A stretch of 64,000 bases of DNA from Pseudoalteromonas sp. P1-25 (GTDB lineage Bacteria; Pseudomonadota; Gammaproteobacteria; Enterobacterales; Alteromonadaceae). Of the stretch, positions 46,094 to 57,260 are shown one piece after another. Each line of letters opens with the position of its first letter. Position 1 is the stretch's first letter. The translations under genes were made by a program, and so were the position numbers. The notes beneath the pieces were generated by a model. That model worked only from the letters and a program-made list of their open reading frames with translations. It had not been told where the DNA came from and ran no database searches. The DNA lies in assembly GCF_001401805.1 (NCBI RefSeq), contig NZ_LKDW01000019.1, positions 1-64,000 of the forward strand, read 5' to 3'.

Positions 46094-47050
46094 TTAGCAG
46101 TAACCAAACGACATTAAACGTTTGTAGCGTTGCTCTAGCATCTCTTCAAGCGATAGCGCTTGTAAGTCTGCAAGGTCGCGCTTTAAACGTGTTTTTAAGT
46201 TACGTGCCATAGCATCGTAATTGCGGTGTGCACCGCCTAAAGGCTCTTCAACTAAGTTGTTAATTAAATCAAGCTCTTTAACACGCTCTGCTGTAACACC
46301 CATGGCTTCTGCAGCTAGTGGTGCTTTGTCTGCGCTTTTCCATAAAATTGAGGCACAGCCTTCTGGCGAAATTACTGAGTACGTGCTGTATTGCAACATG
46401 TTTACTCTGTCGCCAACACCAATGGCTAATGCCCCCCCTGAGCCGCCTTCGCCAATAACCGTACAAATCGTGGGTACTTTAAGTGCCGCCATTACTTTTA
46501 GGTTACGTGCAATTGCCTCAGACTGACCGCGCTCTTCAGCGCCAACGCCTGGGTATGCCCCTGGCGTGTCGATAAAGGTCATAATTGGCATTTTAAAACG
46601 CTCAGCCATTTCCATTAAACGTAAGGCCTTGCGGTAGCCTTCTGGTTTTGGCATACCAAAGTTACGTTTAATTTTTTCAGCTGTATCGCGACCTTTTTGC
46701 TGGCCAATAACCATAACTGGCTCGCCATCTAAACGCGCTACACCGCCTAAAATAGCCGGATCGTTTGCAAAAGTACGATCGCCTGCCAACTCGTCAAATT
46801 CCGTGAAAATGCGCTCGATATAATCTCGAGTGTAAGGACGCAACGGATGACGCGCTAACTGCGATACTTGCCAAGCGCCTAAATTTGAGAATATTTCCTC
46901 TTTTTGCTTAGCGCTTTTTTCTTTTAGTTTGCTGACTTCCTCTTCTAACTCAAGGTCTAATTCGCCAGCGCGGCTTATGCTTTGTAATTCTTCAATTTTT
47001 GCTTCTAACTCTGCAATCGGAAGCTCAAAATCAAGATAATTGAGGCTCAT
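46094..47050 (-). CDS. accA: Acetyl-CoA carboxylase carboxyltransferase alpha subunit
   Basis: Transfers CO2 from carboxybiotin to acetyl-CoA, with AccD. Seen: [17 protein letters not shown] at the N-terminus, [39 protein letters not shown] and [11 protein letters not shown]. 318 residues, the same as E. coli AccA (319). Follows dnaE by 16 bp. Confidence 0.98.
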   Translation of the reverse strand: MSLNYLDFELPIAELEAKIEELQSISRAGELDLELEEEVSKLKEKSAKQKEEIFSNLGAWQVSQLARHPLRPYTRDYIERIFTEFDELAGDRTFANDPAILGGVARLDGEPVMVIGQQKGRDTAEKIKRNFGMPKPEGYRKALRLMEMAERFKMPIMTFIDTPGAYPGVGAEERGQSEAIARNLKVMAALKVPTICTVIGEGGSGGALAIGVGDRVNMLQYSTYSVISPEGCASILWKSADKAPLAAEAMGVTAERVKELDLINNLVEEPLGGAHRNYDAMARNLKTRLKRDLADLQALSLEEMLEQRYKRLMSFGYC

Positions 47051-47066
47051 GCTCTAAACTACCTAA

Positions 47067-50000
47067 TCAGTTAAATTCTAGTTCTACATCTTGTGCCGCC
47101 ATAAGTGATAACTTGTGAATTAAGTCGTCGCTGGGCGTAACACACCATTCGATCCCTAGGGTTAATTGGGCCAACGCATCGGGGCGCTGGTAATAAACCT
47201 TGATCGGACACGTTCCCATTTTATAAGGTTCGAGTACTTTTTGTAATTTATCGAAGAAACCTGCCTCGATTTGCACCATGTTCAGCGTCATTTTAATCGC
47301 TTTGAGGCGTTTTTCACGCGCTTGAGCAATGGTGTTTATTTCTCTGGCGGTCATTGTAATGCCACCGGAGAAGTTATCAAAGCTGACCTGTCCAGATATT
47401 ACCAAGATATTGTTTACTTGAAGCATTTCTTGGTACATTTCGAACTGTTCAGGAAACAAGCGTACATCAATACGGGCGCTCTTGTCATCTAAAGTTATTA
47501 AGCCCCAACGATTTCCTTTTTTATTAATTAAGGTCCGCGCTGAAATGACTAACCCCGCCGCCGTAGAGAGTACATCACGATTAGTTGGCTGTAAATCCAC
47601 CAGCTTACCGCTGGTGTAATGTCTAAGCTCGCGCCGATACTGATTTATCGGATGCCCTGTTAAATAAAGGCCTAGGGTGTCTTTTTCGCCATCAAGCCAC
47701 TGGTTATCGGTAAGCGGCGTGGCTTTTATAAAGGCTTGTTCAACTTCATCAGGCTCGGTAGCCAGTAAGCCAAATAAATCGCTTTGCCCAAGTTGCTCAG
47801 CTTTGTTGTGCTGATCGGCTGCGCGCATGGCATCTTTTAAACTTGCCAGTAATGTTGCGCGCCCTGCTTGAGTTTTCTCTGGCCCTAGTTGGTCAAGTGC
47901 ACCGGCGTAAATTAATTTTTCGGTTACCCGTTTATTTAAGCGTTTTAAATCTACACGGGCACAAAAATCAAATAAGTCTTTAAACGGGCCGCCTTTTGCG
48001 CGCGCTTCTAAAATGGCCTCTACCGGCGCTTCACCTACACCTTTAATAGCACCAATACCGTAAACAATTTCACCTTTGAGGTTAACCGTAAACTTAAATT
48101 CTCCGGCGTTTACATCAGGCGGTAATAAGGTGAGCTTCATGTTTTCGCATTCATCCACCAAGATCACTATTTTGTCGGTGTTATCCATATCGGCCGACAT
48201 TACCGCAGCCATAAATTCTGCCGGATGGTGCGTTTTCATCCACAGCGTTTGGTACGATACCAGTGCATACGCTGCCGAGTGAGATTTATTAAAACCATAA
48301 CCGGCGAATTTTTCTACCAGGTCAAAAATTTTAATTGCCAGTTCGCCATCTATACCATTATTGCGAGCGCCTTCTTCAAAGGTTGAACGCTGCTTAGCCA
48401 TTTCTTCGGGTTTTTTCTTACCCATTGCACGACGTAGCATATCGGCGCCACCAAGCGTATAACCTGCAAGTACCTGAGCAATTTGCATTACTTGTTCTTG
48501 GTACAAAATAATGCCGTAAGTAGGCTCAAGTATGGGCTTTAAGCTTTCGTGTTGATATTGGGCATCGGGGTAAGAAATTTCTTCTCGGCCAAGCTTACGG
48601 TCAATGAAGTTATCTACCATGCCTGATTGCAGCGGGCCTGGGCGGAACAAGGCTACCAATGCAATCATATCTTCAAAGCAATCGGGCTTTAATCGGCGTA
48701 CGAGGTCTTTCATGCCGCGCGATTCTAGCTGGAATACCGCGGTTGTTTCGGCGCGCAGCAATAGCTCTATACTTTTTTTATCATCCAGTGGAATGGTGTT
48801 TATATCAACGGGGTCTTTACCTTCGCGCTTCATTCGCTCGTTGGTCATATCTACCGCCCATTGCAAAATGGTCAGTGTACGTAAGCCCAAGAAATCGAAC
48901 TTTACCAGCCCCGCTGTTTCTACGTCGTTTTTATCAAATTGGGTAACCGGAAACTTACCTTCGTCATCGCAATAAAGTGCAGCAAAGTCGGTAATGGTCG
49001 TCGGCGATATTACAACACCACCGGCGTGTTTACCGGCATTACGTGTACACCCTTCAAGGATGCGACACATGTCGATTAAATCTTTTACCTCTGAGTCGCC
49101 ATCGTAGGCTTCTTGTAAACGCGGCTCTACTTCAAACGCTTTGGCAAGCGTCATCCCCGGATCGCCTGGGATCAATTTAGAAATGCGATCAACAAACCCA
49201 TAAGGGTGGCCAAGTACACGGCCTACATCGCGTATTACCGCTTTTGCAGCCATGGTACCAAAGGTAATAATTTGTGATACCGCGTCCCGCCCATACAATG
49301 CCGACACATGGTCAATTACCTCATCACGCCTATCCATACAAAAGTCGACATCGAAATCGGGCATTGATACACGTTCAGGGTTTAAGAATCGCTCAAAGAG
49401 TAAGTCAAATTCCAGCGGATCTAGGTCGGTTATTTTAAGGGCATACGCCACTAATGAACCGGCACCCGAACCACGCCCTGGCCCCACTGGAATATTGTTA
49501 TCTTTACTCCACTGAATAAACTCCATTACGATTAAGAAGTAGCCTGGGAAACCCATTTGGTTAATTACATCTAGCTCTACTTTTAAGCGGGCGTCGTATT
49601 CGCCCCGTTTTTCTTGTCGCTCTTGTTCATCAGGGAATAAAAACTGTAGGCGCTCTTCAAGGCCGTCTTGTGAAACTTTAACCAAAAAGTCTTCAATTTT
49701 TAACGAGCCTGTGGGGTAATCAGGCAAAAAGTACGTGCCTAATTGCACCGTTACGTTACAGCGTTTAGCTATTTCTACCGTGTTTTGCAGTGCTTCAGGA
49801 ATGTCGCTAAATAGTTCCGCCATTTGCTCAGGCGTTTTTAAATATTGCTCTTGTGAAAAGCGCTTAGGGCGGCGTTTGTCATCAAGGGTGTAGCCATCAA
49901 AAATAGCCACGCGAATTTCGTGCGCTTCAAAGTTCTCAGGTTTTAAAAATACCACTTCGTTGGTGGCAACAACTGGCAGCTGCTCTTTGTGTGCCAGCTC

Positions 50001-50558
50001 TACCGCCATATGCAGGTAGTCTTCTTCAAGTGGACGGTCGGTACGGATAAGCTCTAAATAGTAATGATCGCTAAAATGCTGCTTATAAAAGCTCACTACA
50101 GATTCAATAACGCCTGGGTTATTTTTTAATAAGGCTTTACCTAAGTCACCATCTTTTGCGCCTGAGAGAATAATAAGCCCTTCTTTGTGCTTAATTAGCC
50201 ATTCTCGGTCAATCACTGGGCGATGAAATATATGCCCGCGTTGATACGCTTCGGATATTAATAAGGTAATATTTTTATAACCGTCGTTGTCTTTAGCTAG
50301 CAACGTAATGCGACAAGGCTCGTCTGGAAATTCTGGGCTGCGCAGCCAAAAATCAGCGCCGACAATCGGTTTAATGCCTGCACTGTGCGTGGCACCATAA
50401 AACCGTACCAAACCACAAAAGTTCATTTGATCTGTAATTGCCAGCGCTGGCATTTCGAGCTCCTGCGCTTTAGCAACAATAGGTTTTGTTTTAGCTAGGC
50501 CGTCGACCATCGAAAAGTCTGAATGAACGCGTAAATGTACAAAATCTGGAGCGGCCAT
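47067..50558 (-). CDS. dnaE: DNA polymerase III alpha subunit
   Basis: Replicative polymerase, 1163 residues (E. coli 1160). N-terminal PHP domain ([19 protein letters not shown]), catalytic [16 protein letters not shown] with the acidic triad, [16 protein letters not shown], a helix-hairpin-helix and a C-terminal OB fold. Lies between rnhB and accA in the usual order. Confidence 0.99.
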   Translation of the reverse strand: MAAPDFVHLRVHSDFSMVDGLAKTKPIVAKAQELEMPALAITDQMNFCGLVRFYGATHSAGIKPIVGADFWLRSPEFPDEPCRITLLAKDNDGYKNITLLISEAYQRGHIFHRPVIDREWLIKHKEGLIILSGAKDGDLGKALLKNNPGVIESVVSFYKQHFSDHYYLELIRTDRPLEEDYLHMAVELAHKEQLPVVATNEVVFLKPENFEAHEIRVAIFDGYTLDDKRRPKRFSQEQYLKTPEQMAELFSDIPEALQNTVEIAKRCNVTVQLGTYFLPDYPTGSLKIEDFLVKVSQDGLEERLQFLFPDEQERQEKRGEYDARLKVELDVINQMGFPGYFLIVMEFIQWSKDNNIPVGPGRGSGAGSLVAYALKITDLDPLEFDLLFERFLNPERVSMPDFDVDFCMDRRDEVIDHVSALYGRDAVSQIITFGTMAAKAVIRDVGRVLGHPYGFVDRISKLIPGDPGMTLAKAFEVEPRLQEAYDGDSEVKDLIDMCRILEGCTRNAGKHAGGVVISPTTITDFAALYCDDEGKFPVTQFDKNDVETAGLVKFDFLGLRTLTILQWAVDMTNERMKREGKDPVDINTIPLDDKKSIELLLRAETTAVFQLESRGMKDLVRRLKPDCFEDMIALVALFRPGPLQSGMVDNFIDRKLGREEISYPDAQYQHESLKPILEPTYGIILYQEQVMQIAQVLAGYTLGGADMLRRAMGKKKPEEMAKQRSTFEEGARNNGIDGELAIKIFDLVEKFAGYGFNKSHSAAYALVSYQTLWMKTHHPAEFMAAVMSADMDNTDKIVILVDECENMKLTLLPPDVNAGEFKFTVNLKGEIVYGIGAIKGVGEAPVEAILEARAKGGPFKDLFDFCARVDLKRLNKRVTEKLIYAGALDQLGPEKTQAGRATLLASLKDAMRAADQHNKAEQLGQSDLFGLLATEPDEVEQAFIKATPLTDNQWLDGEKDTLGLYLTGHPINQYRRELRHYTSGKLVDLQPTNRDVLSTAAGLVISARTLINKKGNRWGLITLDDKSARIDVRLFPEQFEMYQEMLQVNNILVISGQVSFDNFSGGITMTAREINTIAQAREKRLKAIKMTLNMVQIEAGFFDKLQKVLEPYKMGTCPIKVYYQRPDALAQLTLGIEWCVTPSDDLIHKLSLMAAQDVELEFN

Positions 50559-50561
50559 TAT

Positions 50562-51164
50562 TTATGCCTCTCCTTTTGCTTGCATTAACACACGTTGTAC
50601 CGGCTTAAAGCTTTTACGGTGCTCATTTATAGCACCGTATTGCTCAAGCGCTGCAAAATGCGCTTTAGTTGGGTACCCTTTATGCCCTGCAAACCCGTAT
50701 TGCGGGTAACGTTTGTCAAGCTCGAGCATTTCCTCATCACGCGCTACTTTAGCTAAAATAGAGGCTGCTGAAATCTCGGCTACTAAGCTGTCGCCTTTCA
50801 CAACAGCCTGAGCAGGCATTACTAATTTAGGCAAACGGTTACCATCTACAAATACAAACTCTGGTTGTGTGCTTAGCCCTTCAACTGCGCGCGTCATTGC
50901 AAGCATCGTTGCGTGTAAAATATTTAGCTCGTCAATTTCAGTTGGGCTGCAACGACCAATAGCGTAGCACAGGGCTTTTTGTTTTATTTCTATAGCCAGT
51001 GCTTGGCGTTTTTTATCGGTAAGCTTTTTAGAGTCAGCTAAACCTGCAATCGGGTTGGCTGGGTCAAGTATTACCGCAGCGGTAACAACATCGCCGACAA
51101 GTGGGCCACGCCCTACTTCATCTACTCCGGCAACAAAGGTTACGTTAGGTCGTTCAATTTGCAT
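50562..51164 (-). CDS. rnhB: Ribonuclease HII
   Basis: 200 residues; removes ribonucleotides from DNA hybrids. [13 protein letters not shown] near the N-terminus gives the DEG/R motif, plus [16 protein letters not shown] and [11 protein letters not shown]. Overlaps lpxB by 11 bp and precedes dnaE by 3 bp. Confidence 0.97.
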   Translation of the reverse strand: MQIERPNVTFVAGVDEVGRGPLVGDVVTAAVILDPANPIAGLADSKKLTDKKRQALAIEIKQKALCYAIGRCSPTEIDELNILHATMLAMTRAVEGLSTQPEFVFVDGNRLPKLVMPAQAVVKGDSLVAEISAASILAKVARDEEMLELDKRYPQYGFAGHKGYPTKAHFAALEQYGAINEHRKSFKPVQRVLMQAKGEA

Positions 51165-52311
51165 TTATTAACTCCGCCACAGCTTTGGCTGCTTGTTTGC
51201 TGGCATCTAATCTAATTTGTTCGTGAATAGCTAAAAAACGTGCCTTTAGTTCTTTATTATCAGTATTTAGCATAGGTGTAAGTGCGCTTGTTAAATTAGC
51301 CACATTGCATTCACTTTGTAAAAACTCCGGCACGAGCTCTTCATCGGCTAATAAGTTTGGCAGCGAAAAATATTTAATGTTAAAGGTAAATAAAGTTTTA
51401 AAAATCCAATAGCTCATTGGCTTAATTTTATAACCCACAACCATAGGCTTTTTATATAACATGCCTTCAAGTGTGGCGGTGCCCGATGCAAGTAATATGG
51501 CATCTGCCGCTTGCATGGCTAGTTTTGACTGCCCATCAAGTAGGTTTACATTTAAGTTTGGCGCTGTGGCATTTAAAATATCACTAAATTGCGCTTTACG
51601 TTTTTCATTTACCAATGGCACCACAATTTTAAGACTTGGGTCTTTCGCTTGTAACTGCGCTGCTGTTTTTATGTAGGTTTCGCTTAATAAGCCCACTTCT
51701 GATCCGCGGCTACCTGGCAGTAATGCCAGTACTTTGGCATCAAGGCTTAGCCCTAGTTCTGCACGCGCTTGGCTATCGTCATGCTCAAGTGCTATATCGT
51801 CAGCTAAGGTGTGCCCAACAAATGTGCACGGTACTTGGTGCTTATCGTAAAATTCTTTTTCAAACGGTAGCAAAGCAAGCACCAAGTTAGTAGCAGCACT
51901 TATTGTATGAATACGCTTTTCACGCCATGCCCACACTGATGGGCTTACGTATTGAATGGTTTTAATGCCTGCATCTTTTAAAGGCTTTTCTACGCGTAAA
52001 TTAAAATCGGGCGCATCAATGCCGATAAATACATCGGGTGGGTTATCAACAAAATGTTGTACTAACTGTTTGCGTATTTTAAGTAAACGCGGCAATCGGC
52101 CTAATACTTCAACCAGCCCCATTACCGAGAGCTCGTCCATGTCGTAAAGGGTTTTACAGCCTTGCGCCTGCATTTTTGGCCCTGCAATGCCTTCAAAAAT
52201 AGCATCAGGAAAGTGCATTTTTAGTGCTTTAATTAGGCCTTCGCCTAAAATATCGCCCGACAGCTCACCGGCCACAATACCAATACGTAGTTGTTTTTTC
52301 TCTTTATTCAT
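51154..52311 (-). CDS. lpxB: Lipid A disaccharide synthase
   Basis: GT19 glycosyltransferase joining UDP-diacylglucosamine and lipid X. Seen: [37 protein letters not shown], and [20 protein letters not shown]. 385 residues (E. coli 382). It is the first gene of this block; lpxA, normally directly upstream, lies 7 kb away beyond the cyd module, so it must have its own promoter. Confidence 0.97.
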   Translation of the reverse strand: MNKEKKQLRIGIVAGELSGDILGEGLIKALKMHFPDAIFEGIAGPKMQAQGCKTLYDMDELSVMGLVEVLGRLPRLLKIRKQLVQHFVDNPPDVFIGIDAPDFNLRVEKPLKDAGIKTIQYVSPSVWAWREKRIHTISAATNLVLALLPFEKEFYDKHQVPCTFVGHTLADDIALEHDDSQARAELGLSLDAKVLALLPGSRGSEVGLLSETYIKTAAQLQAKDPSLKIVVPLVNEKRKAQFSDILNATAPNLNVNLLDGQSKLAMQAADAILLASGTATLEGMLYKKPMVVGYKIKPMSYWIFKTLFTFNIKYFSLPNLLADEELVPEFLQSECNVANLTSALTPMLNTDNKELKARFLAIHEQIRLDASKQAAKAVAELINAN

Positions 52312-52513
52312 TCGACTTTGTTTATCAGGCGTTCATAGCGGTTAGTTTACCGTGTTTTAGAGTTTGATTAAACGCTTTAAATAGATGGTTTTTGCAACCA
52401 AAATAGACACAAGCAATTGTATGTTTTTAATACTGATGTAGCATGGTGGATATATATTAACTTTTTCTAATATGTTTATTGACAAAAATTGTGCAAACAT
52501 CAATAATATTCCA

Positions 52514-52537
52514 AACTTTCAGTAATTACTGAAAGTT
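52514..52537. promoter_or_regulatory. Perfect 24-bp palindrome before cydA
   Basis: Two 12-bp arms, AACTTTCAGTAA and its exact complement, 65-88 bp before the cydA start. Too symmetric for chance; a regulator operator is likely. It does not match FNR (TTGAT-N4-ATCAA) or NsrR consensus closely. The 290-bp gap also serves lpxB in the other direction. Confidence 0.65.
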
Positions 52538-52601
52538 CATTATATTTAACATTACCAATTATTGATTGCCTTGTTAATCCGTCACCCTCAAGGAGCCAAA
52601 A

Positions 52602-54185
52602 ATGATAGATGAAACCTTTGTGGATCTATCGCGATTACAGTTTGCTGTTACCGCACTCTTCCATTTTTTATTCGTGCCTTTAACCATAGGTATGACCTGG
52701 ATTTTAGTTATTATGGAATCGGTTTATGTGATGACCGGTCGCGAAATTTATCGTGATATGACTAAGTTTTGGGGAAAGTTGTTTGGTATTAACTTTGCTA
52801 TTGGGGTGGCAACGGGCCTGACCATGGAATTTGAGTTTGGTACTAACTGGTCTTATTACTCGCATTACGTGGGTGACGTGTTTGGTGCGCCGCTCGCTAT
52901 TGAAGGCTTAATGGCATTCTTTTTAGAATCAACCTTTGTGGGTATGTTCTTTTTAGGCTGGGATAGGCTAACTAAACGCCAACATTTGGGCGCTACATTT
53001 TTAATGGCGCTAGGTACCAATATGTCGGCGCTGTGGATTTTGATTGCTAACGGCTGGATGCAAAACCCAGTGGGGGCAGAGTTTAACTACCAGACTATGC
53101 GCATGGAAATGACTAACTTTGCTGAGCTTGTATTTAACCCTGTAGCACAAGTTAAGTTTATTCATACGGTATCGGCAGGTTACGTAGCCGCTTCTATGTT
53201 TGTGCTGGGTATTAGTAGTTGGTACATATTAAAAGGTCGCGATTTAGCCTTTGCTAAACGCTCTTTCTCGGTGGCATCGGGCTTTGGTTTAGCATCAATA
53301 TTGTGTGTTATTTTATTAGGTGACGAATCAGGCTACGAAGTAGGTGAAGTTCAAAAAGTAAAATTAGCCACCATAGAAGCAGAGTGGCACACCGAAGAAG
53401 CGCCTGCTGCGTTTACCGCATTTGGTTTTCCAGACTCTGATGAGCAAGTAACCCATGCAGCAGTTAAGATTCCCTATGCATTGGGCATTATTGCTACCCG
53501 CTCTTTAGATGAGCAAGTGATTGGTATTTCTGATTTAGAGAAAAAACACGAAGTACGTATTCGTAACGGCATGGAAGCGTACGAATATCTCGAAAAACTT
53601 AGAAATGGCGATGACAGCGAAGAAAACATCGCTAAATTTGATGCTCTTAAAGATGACTTAGGCTATGGCTTGTTGCTCAAGCGCTATACGCCTAACGTGG
53701 TAGATGCCACAGAGGAGCACATTCAAATGGCAGTAAAAGACTCCTTCCCTAAAGTGGGGCCTATGTTTTGGTCATTTAGGATTATGGTGGCCTGTGGTGT
53801 AGCCATGTTAGCAGTATTTGTATTGGCATTTTATTACAACGCCCATCGTATTATTGAGCAAAAACGTTGGCTGCTGTGGGCTGCGGTATTGAGTATTCCG
53901 CTACCATGGATTGCAATAGAATTTGGTTGGATCGTTGCCGAATATGGCCGTCAGCCTTGGGCTATATCAGAAATATTACCGACCTTTTTAGCCACGTCGT
54001 CACTGACGGTAAATGATATTTTAATTAGCTTAACTGGATTCATTATTTTTTACACTGGCCTTGCCATTGTAGAAGGCTGGTTAATGCTGCGCTTTATTAA
54101 ACAAGGCCCAAGCTCGTTGCATACCGGTAAGTATCACTTTGAGTTACCAAACAAAGCAGATAAAGACGCAGGAGAGCAATTATGA
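52602..54185 (+). CDS. cydA: Cytochrome bd quinol oxidase subunit I
   Basis: 527 residues, inner-membrane heme b558/b595/d subunit. FVDLSRLQFAVTALFHFLFVP carries the N-terminal His ligand, GRQPWAISEILPT the C-terminal signature, and the Q-loop contains the quinol site (about 240-390) in the long form. Reduces O2 with quinol at low oxygen. First gene of cydABX-cydDC with an AGGAG site. Confidence 0.98.
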   Translation: MIDETFVDLSRLQFAVTALFHFLFVPLTIGMTWILVIMESVYVMTGREIYRDMTKFWGKLFGINFAIGVATGLTMEFEFGTNWSYYSHYVGDVFGAPLAIEGLMAFFLESTFVGMFFLGWDRLTKRQHLGATFLMALGTNMSALWILIANGWMQNPVGAEFNYQTMRMEMTNFAELVFNPVAQVKFIHTVSAGYVAASMFVLGISSWYILKGRDLAFAKRSFSVASGFGLASILCVILLGDESGYEVGEVQKVKLATIEAEWHTEEAPAAFTAFGFPDSDEQVTHAAVKIPYALGIIATRSLDEQVIGISDLEKKHEVRIRNGMEAYEYLEKLRNGDDSEENIAKFDALKDDLGYGLLLKRYTPNVVDATEEHIQMAVKDSFPKVGPMFWSFRIMVACGVAMLAVFVLAFYYNAHRIIEQKRWLLWAAVLSIPLPWIAIEFGWIVAEYGRQPWAISEILPTFLATSSLTVNDILISLTGFIIFYTGLAIVEGWLMLRFIKQGPSSLHTGKYHFELPNKADKDAGEQL

Positions 54186-55321
54186 TTTTTGATTATGAAA
54201 CATTAAAAATGCTGTGGTGGTTGCTCATTGGCATACTGCTAATAGGCTTTGCTATCACCGATGGCATGGATATGGGCGTAGCTATGCTGCTTCGCCTAGT
54301 GGGTAAAACAGACTCAGAGCGCCGCACGGTAATTAACACCATTGGCGCACACTGGGACGGTAACCAAGTATGGTTTATTACCGCAGGCGGCGCTTTATTT
54401 GCAGCGTGGCCTATGGTGTATGCCGCTGCATTTTCGGGCTTTTACTTTGCCATGATGCTGGTACTGTTTGCGCTATTTTTTAGACCTCTTGGCTTTGATT
54501 ACCGCTCAAAAATAGACTCTAAGCGCTGGCGTAATAACTGGGATTGGGGCCTATTTGCAGGCAGCGCTATACCCGCTTTAGTATTTGGTGTGGCATTTGG
54601 TAACCTATTTTTAGGGGTACCGTTTAACATTGATAACTTATTACGTGTAAGTTACCAAGGCTCATTTTTTGGTTTACTCAACCCATTTGGCCTACTGGCC
54701 GGTTTAGTTAGTATAGCCATGTTAATTGCCCATGCGGGTATGTGGCTACAACTGCGCACAGCAGATGCGGTTGCACAGCGCTCGGCGCAATATGGTCGCT
54801 ATGCCTTAGTGGTATTTATTGTATTGTTTGCAGCTGCGGGTTTTTGGGTGGCAAACATAGATGGCTACCAAATTGTGTCTATGCCTGACCCGCAAAGCCA
54901 CGCGGACCCGTTGGCAAAAGTAGTCAGCACAGCGCAAGGGGCATGGCTTAATAATTACAGCGAGCGCCCATGGACAATGACCTTTCCTATTTTAGGCTTT
55001 GTTATGGCACTCAGTGCACTACTTTTCTCAAAATTAAACAAGCCAGCGCTTGGGCTTATTTCAACCAGCATAATGTTAATTGGCGTTATTATGACGGCAG
55101 GTGTGTCGTTGTTTCCATTTATTATGCCATCTGTTAATAACCCTGATATTAGCTTAACTATTTGGGATGCCGTGTCGAGCCACAGAACGCTTAATATTAT
55201 GTTTGTTGCTGTTGTTATATTTATTCCGTTAATACTGGCCTACACCACCTGGTGTTACGTAAAAATGTGGCGCAGAGTAACGGTAGACGAAATTGAAAAT
55301 AACACGCACGGTAGCTACTAA
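54182..55321 (+). CDS. cydB: Cytochrome bd quinol oxidase subunit II
   Basis: 379 residues, multi-pass membrane protein. MDMGVAMLLRLVGKTD, GAHWDGNQVWFITAGGALFAAW and FRPLGFDYRSK are classic CydB signatures. Overlaps cydA by 4 bp. Confidence 0.98.
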   Translation: MIFDYETLKMLWWLLIGILLIGFAITDGMDMGVAMLLRLVGKTDSERRTVINTIGAHWDGNQVWFITAGGALFAAWPMVYAAAFSGFYFAMMLVLFALFFRPLGFDYRSKIDSKRWRNNWDWGLFAGSAIPALVFGVAFGNLFLGVPFNIDNLLRVSYQGSFFGLLNPFGLLAGLVSIAMLIAHAGMWLQLRTADAVAQRSAQYGRYALVVFIVLFAAAGFWVANIDGYQIVSMPDPQSHADPLAKVVSTAQGAWLNNYSERPWTMTFPILGFVMALSALLFSKLNKPALGLISTSIMLIGVIMTAGVSLFPFIMPSVNNPDISLTIWDAVSSHRTLNIMFVAVVIFIPLILAYTTWCYVKMWRRVTVDEIENNTHGSY

Positions 55322-55333
55322 GGAGACTAAATT

Positions 55334-55498
55334 ATGTGGTATTTCGCTTGGATTTTAGGTGTACTTTTAGCCTGTACCTTAGGTGTTATAAATGTAATGT
55401 GGTACGAGTTTCATCAAAATAAAAACAGCATAGCTGATGATGAACAACCGATGCACGATTTACTAAACGAAGCTAACAACACAAAAGATGACGACTAA
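55334..55498 (+). CDS. cydX: Cytochrome bd accessory subunit CydX
   Basis: 54 residues, one membrane helix: MWYFAWILGVLLACTLGVIN, nearly the E. coli CydX start. AGGAG precedes it and it lies 12 bp after cydB. It has a longer acidic C-terminal tail than E. coli CydX (37 residues). Stabilises the oxidase heme site. Its end overlaps cydD by 11 bp. Confidence 0.93.
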   Translation: MWYFAWILGVLLACTLGVINVMWYEFHQNKNSIADDEQPMHDLLNEANNTKDDD

Positions 55499-57260
55499 CC
55501 CCCGACCAAATCGCGCGCAGCAGCAATCTCTGCGCGCTTTTTTAAAAAAGCAAAGTAAGCCTGCGGGTGCATGGTTAAAGTTAAGTATTGCGCTGGGCAC
55601 ATTTAACGCTATTTTAATGATTGCAGGCGCGTATTTACTGGCTCACACTATTCATAACGTTATGTTTGCAGGTGCAAGCCTTAGCCAAGTAACTCACTTA
55701 CTTTGGCCGCTTGCGGGGATTATTTTACTCAGGGCTCTATTTTTAGCTATTAGCGAAAGGCTCAGTGCTTATGCGGCACTTAAAATAAAATCGGCTATGC
55801 GCCAAACCTTATTAACCAAATTGACGCAACTTGGCCCAAGTTATATTGAACAACACGGCCAAGGCGCTACACTCAACACCTTACACGATGGCGTTGAAGC
55901 ACTGCACGATTACTACGCTAAATATTTACCTGGCGTTGCTTACAGCGCGCTTATTCCGCTAGCAATATTAGTGGTTATATTCCCTACCGATTATAAGGCT
56001 GGCTTAATCTTTTTATTAACCGCCCCGCTTATTCCATTTTTTATGATTTTAGTTGGTCATAAGGCTGAAGCACTTAATCAACAGCGATGGAAACAACTTG
56101 CCGTACTTGGTAATTACTTTTTTGACCGCGTACAGGGGTTAACACAACTTAAATTGTTTAACGCAACGCAAAAAGAGCTTAAACAAATAGCCAACATTTC
56201 TGATGACTTTAGGCACGCCACACTCAGTGTTTTAAAAATTGCCTTTTTATCATCATTCGCACTGGAATTTTTAGCCACTATTAGTGTGGCACTGGTGGCG
56301 GTAATTATTGGTTTTAGGCTGTTTTTTGGCACGCTTGATTTTGCAACTGGCTTTGTTGTTTTACTACTCGCTCCAGAGTTTTATTTACCCCTGCGCCAAT
56401 TAGGCAGCCACTACCATGCCCGTTTGCAAGGTATTAGTGCCGCAGCCGATATGATCGCTATTTTAAATGCCCCACTTCCTGAACAATCACAGCAAAATGA
56501 AACAACGTTTGCGGCGCCTTTAAACTCAATAAGCATAAACAACTTAAACTTTACTTATCCCAATAGTCATGAAGGCATCAAAAATATAAACCTTACGTTA
56601 CCCGGTAAAGGGTTAGTCGCTTTAGTGGGCGCAAGTGGCTCAGGTAAAAGTACTTTATTTGATTGTTTATTAGGGTTTCACCCACAGGTGATTGAGCAGA
56701 TAAGTATTAATAATAAACCACTTGATGCGACAAGCATTAATACATTACAAAATTCAATCGCGTGGATACCCCAAACACCCACGCTATTCTATCAAAGCAT
56801 TAGCGATAATATAAAAATAGCCAAACCAGATGCTACACAATTAGAAATTGAGCAAGCAGCACGCCAAGCTGGCGCTTTAGATTTTATAAACACATTACCA
56901 AATGGCTTTAATACATTGATAGGTGAGCAAGGTGAAGGGCTTTCTGGCGGGCAAAAACAACGTATAGCCCTTGCTCGGGCGTTTTTAAAACAAGCCCCTA
57001 TTTTAGTGCTTGATGAACCCACAGCCCACCTTGATAGCCAGACCGAACAGCTTATTCAGCAGGCTATAACACATTACGCTAAAAACCATTTAGTGTTGGT
57101 TATTGCTCATCGGCTAAATACGGTGAAAAACGCGAATAACATCCTTGTTATGCAAAATGGCGAAATAGCACAGCAAGGCACCTACTGCCAACTTGAGCAG
57201 CAACAAGGCGCATTTAAATCACTCCTTAATTTGCAAGCGCAAGGAGCAAACAATGACTAA
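55488..57260 (+). CDS. cydD: CydD, heme/thiol ABC transporter subunit
   Basis: 590 residues: six membrane helices (about 30-320), then an ATPase with [30 protein letters not shown] and LVLDEPTAHLD. With CydC it is required for cytochrome bd assembly (exports cysteine/glutathione or binds heme). Overlaps cydX and cydC. Confidence 0.95.
   Translation: MTTNPRPNRAQQQSLRAFLKKQSKPAGAWLKLSIALGTFNAILMIAGAYLLAHTIHNVMFAGASLSQVTHLLWPLAGIILLRALFLAISERLSAYAALKIKSAMRQTLLTKLTQLGPSYIEQHGQGATLNTLHDGVEALHDYYAKYLPGVAYSALIPLAILVVIFPTDYKAGLIFLLTAPLIPFFMILVGHKAEALNQQRWKQLAVLGNYFFDRVQGLTQLKLFNATQKELKQIANISDDFRHATLSVLKIAFLSSFALEFLATISVALVAVIIGFRLFFGTLDFATGFVVLLLAPEFYLPLRQLGSHYHARLQGISAAADMIAILNAPLPEQSQQNETTFAAPLNSISINNLNFTYPNSHEGIKNINLTLPGKGLVALVGASGSGKSTLFDCLLGFHPQVIEQISINNKPLDATSINTLQNSIAWIPQTPTLFYQSISDNIKIAKPDATQLEIEQAARQAGALDFINTLPNGFNTLIGEQGEGLSGGQKQRIALARAFLKQAPILVLDEPTAHLDSQTEQLIQQAITHYAKNHLVLVIAHRLNTVKNANNILVMQNGEIAQQGTYCQLEQQQGAFKSLLNLQAQGANND

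Noticed and set aside
47271..49515. Several 70-120-codon frames antisense to dnaE
   Set aside because: Shadows of a highly conserved gene; no start signals.
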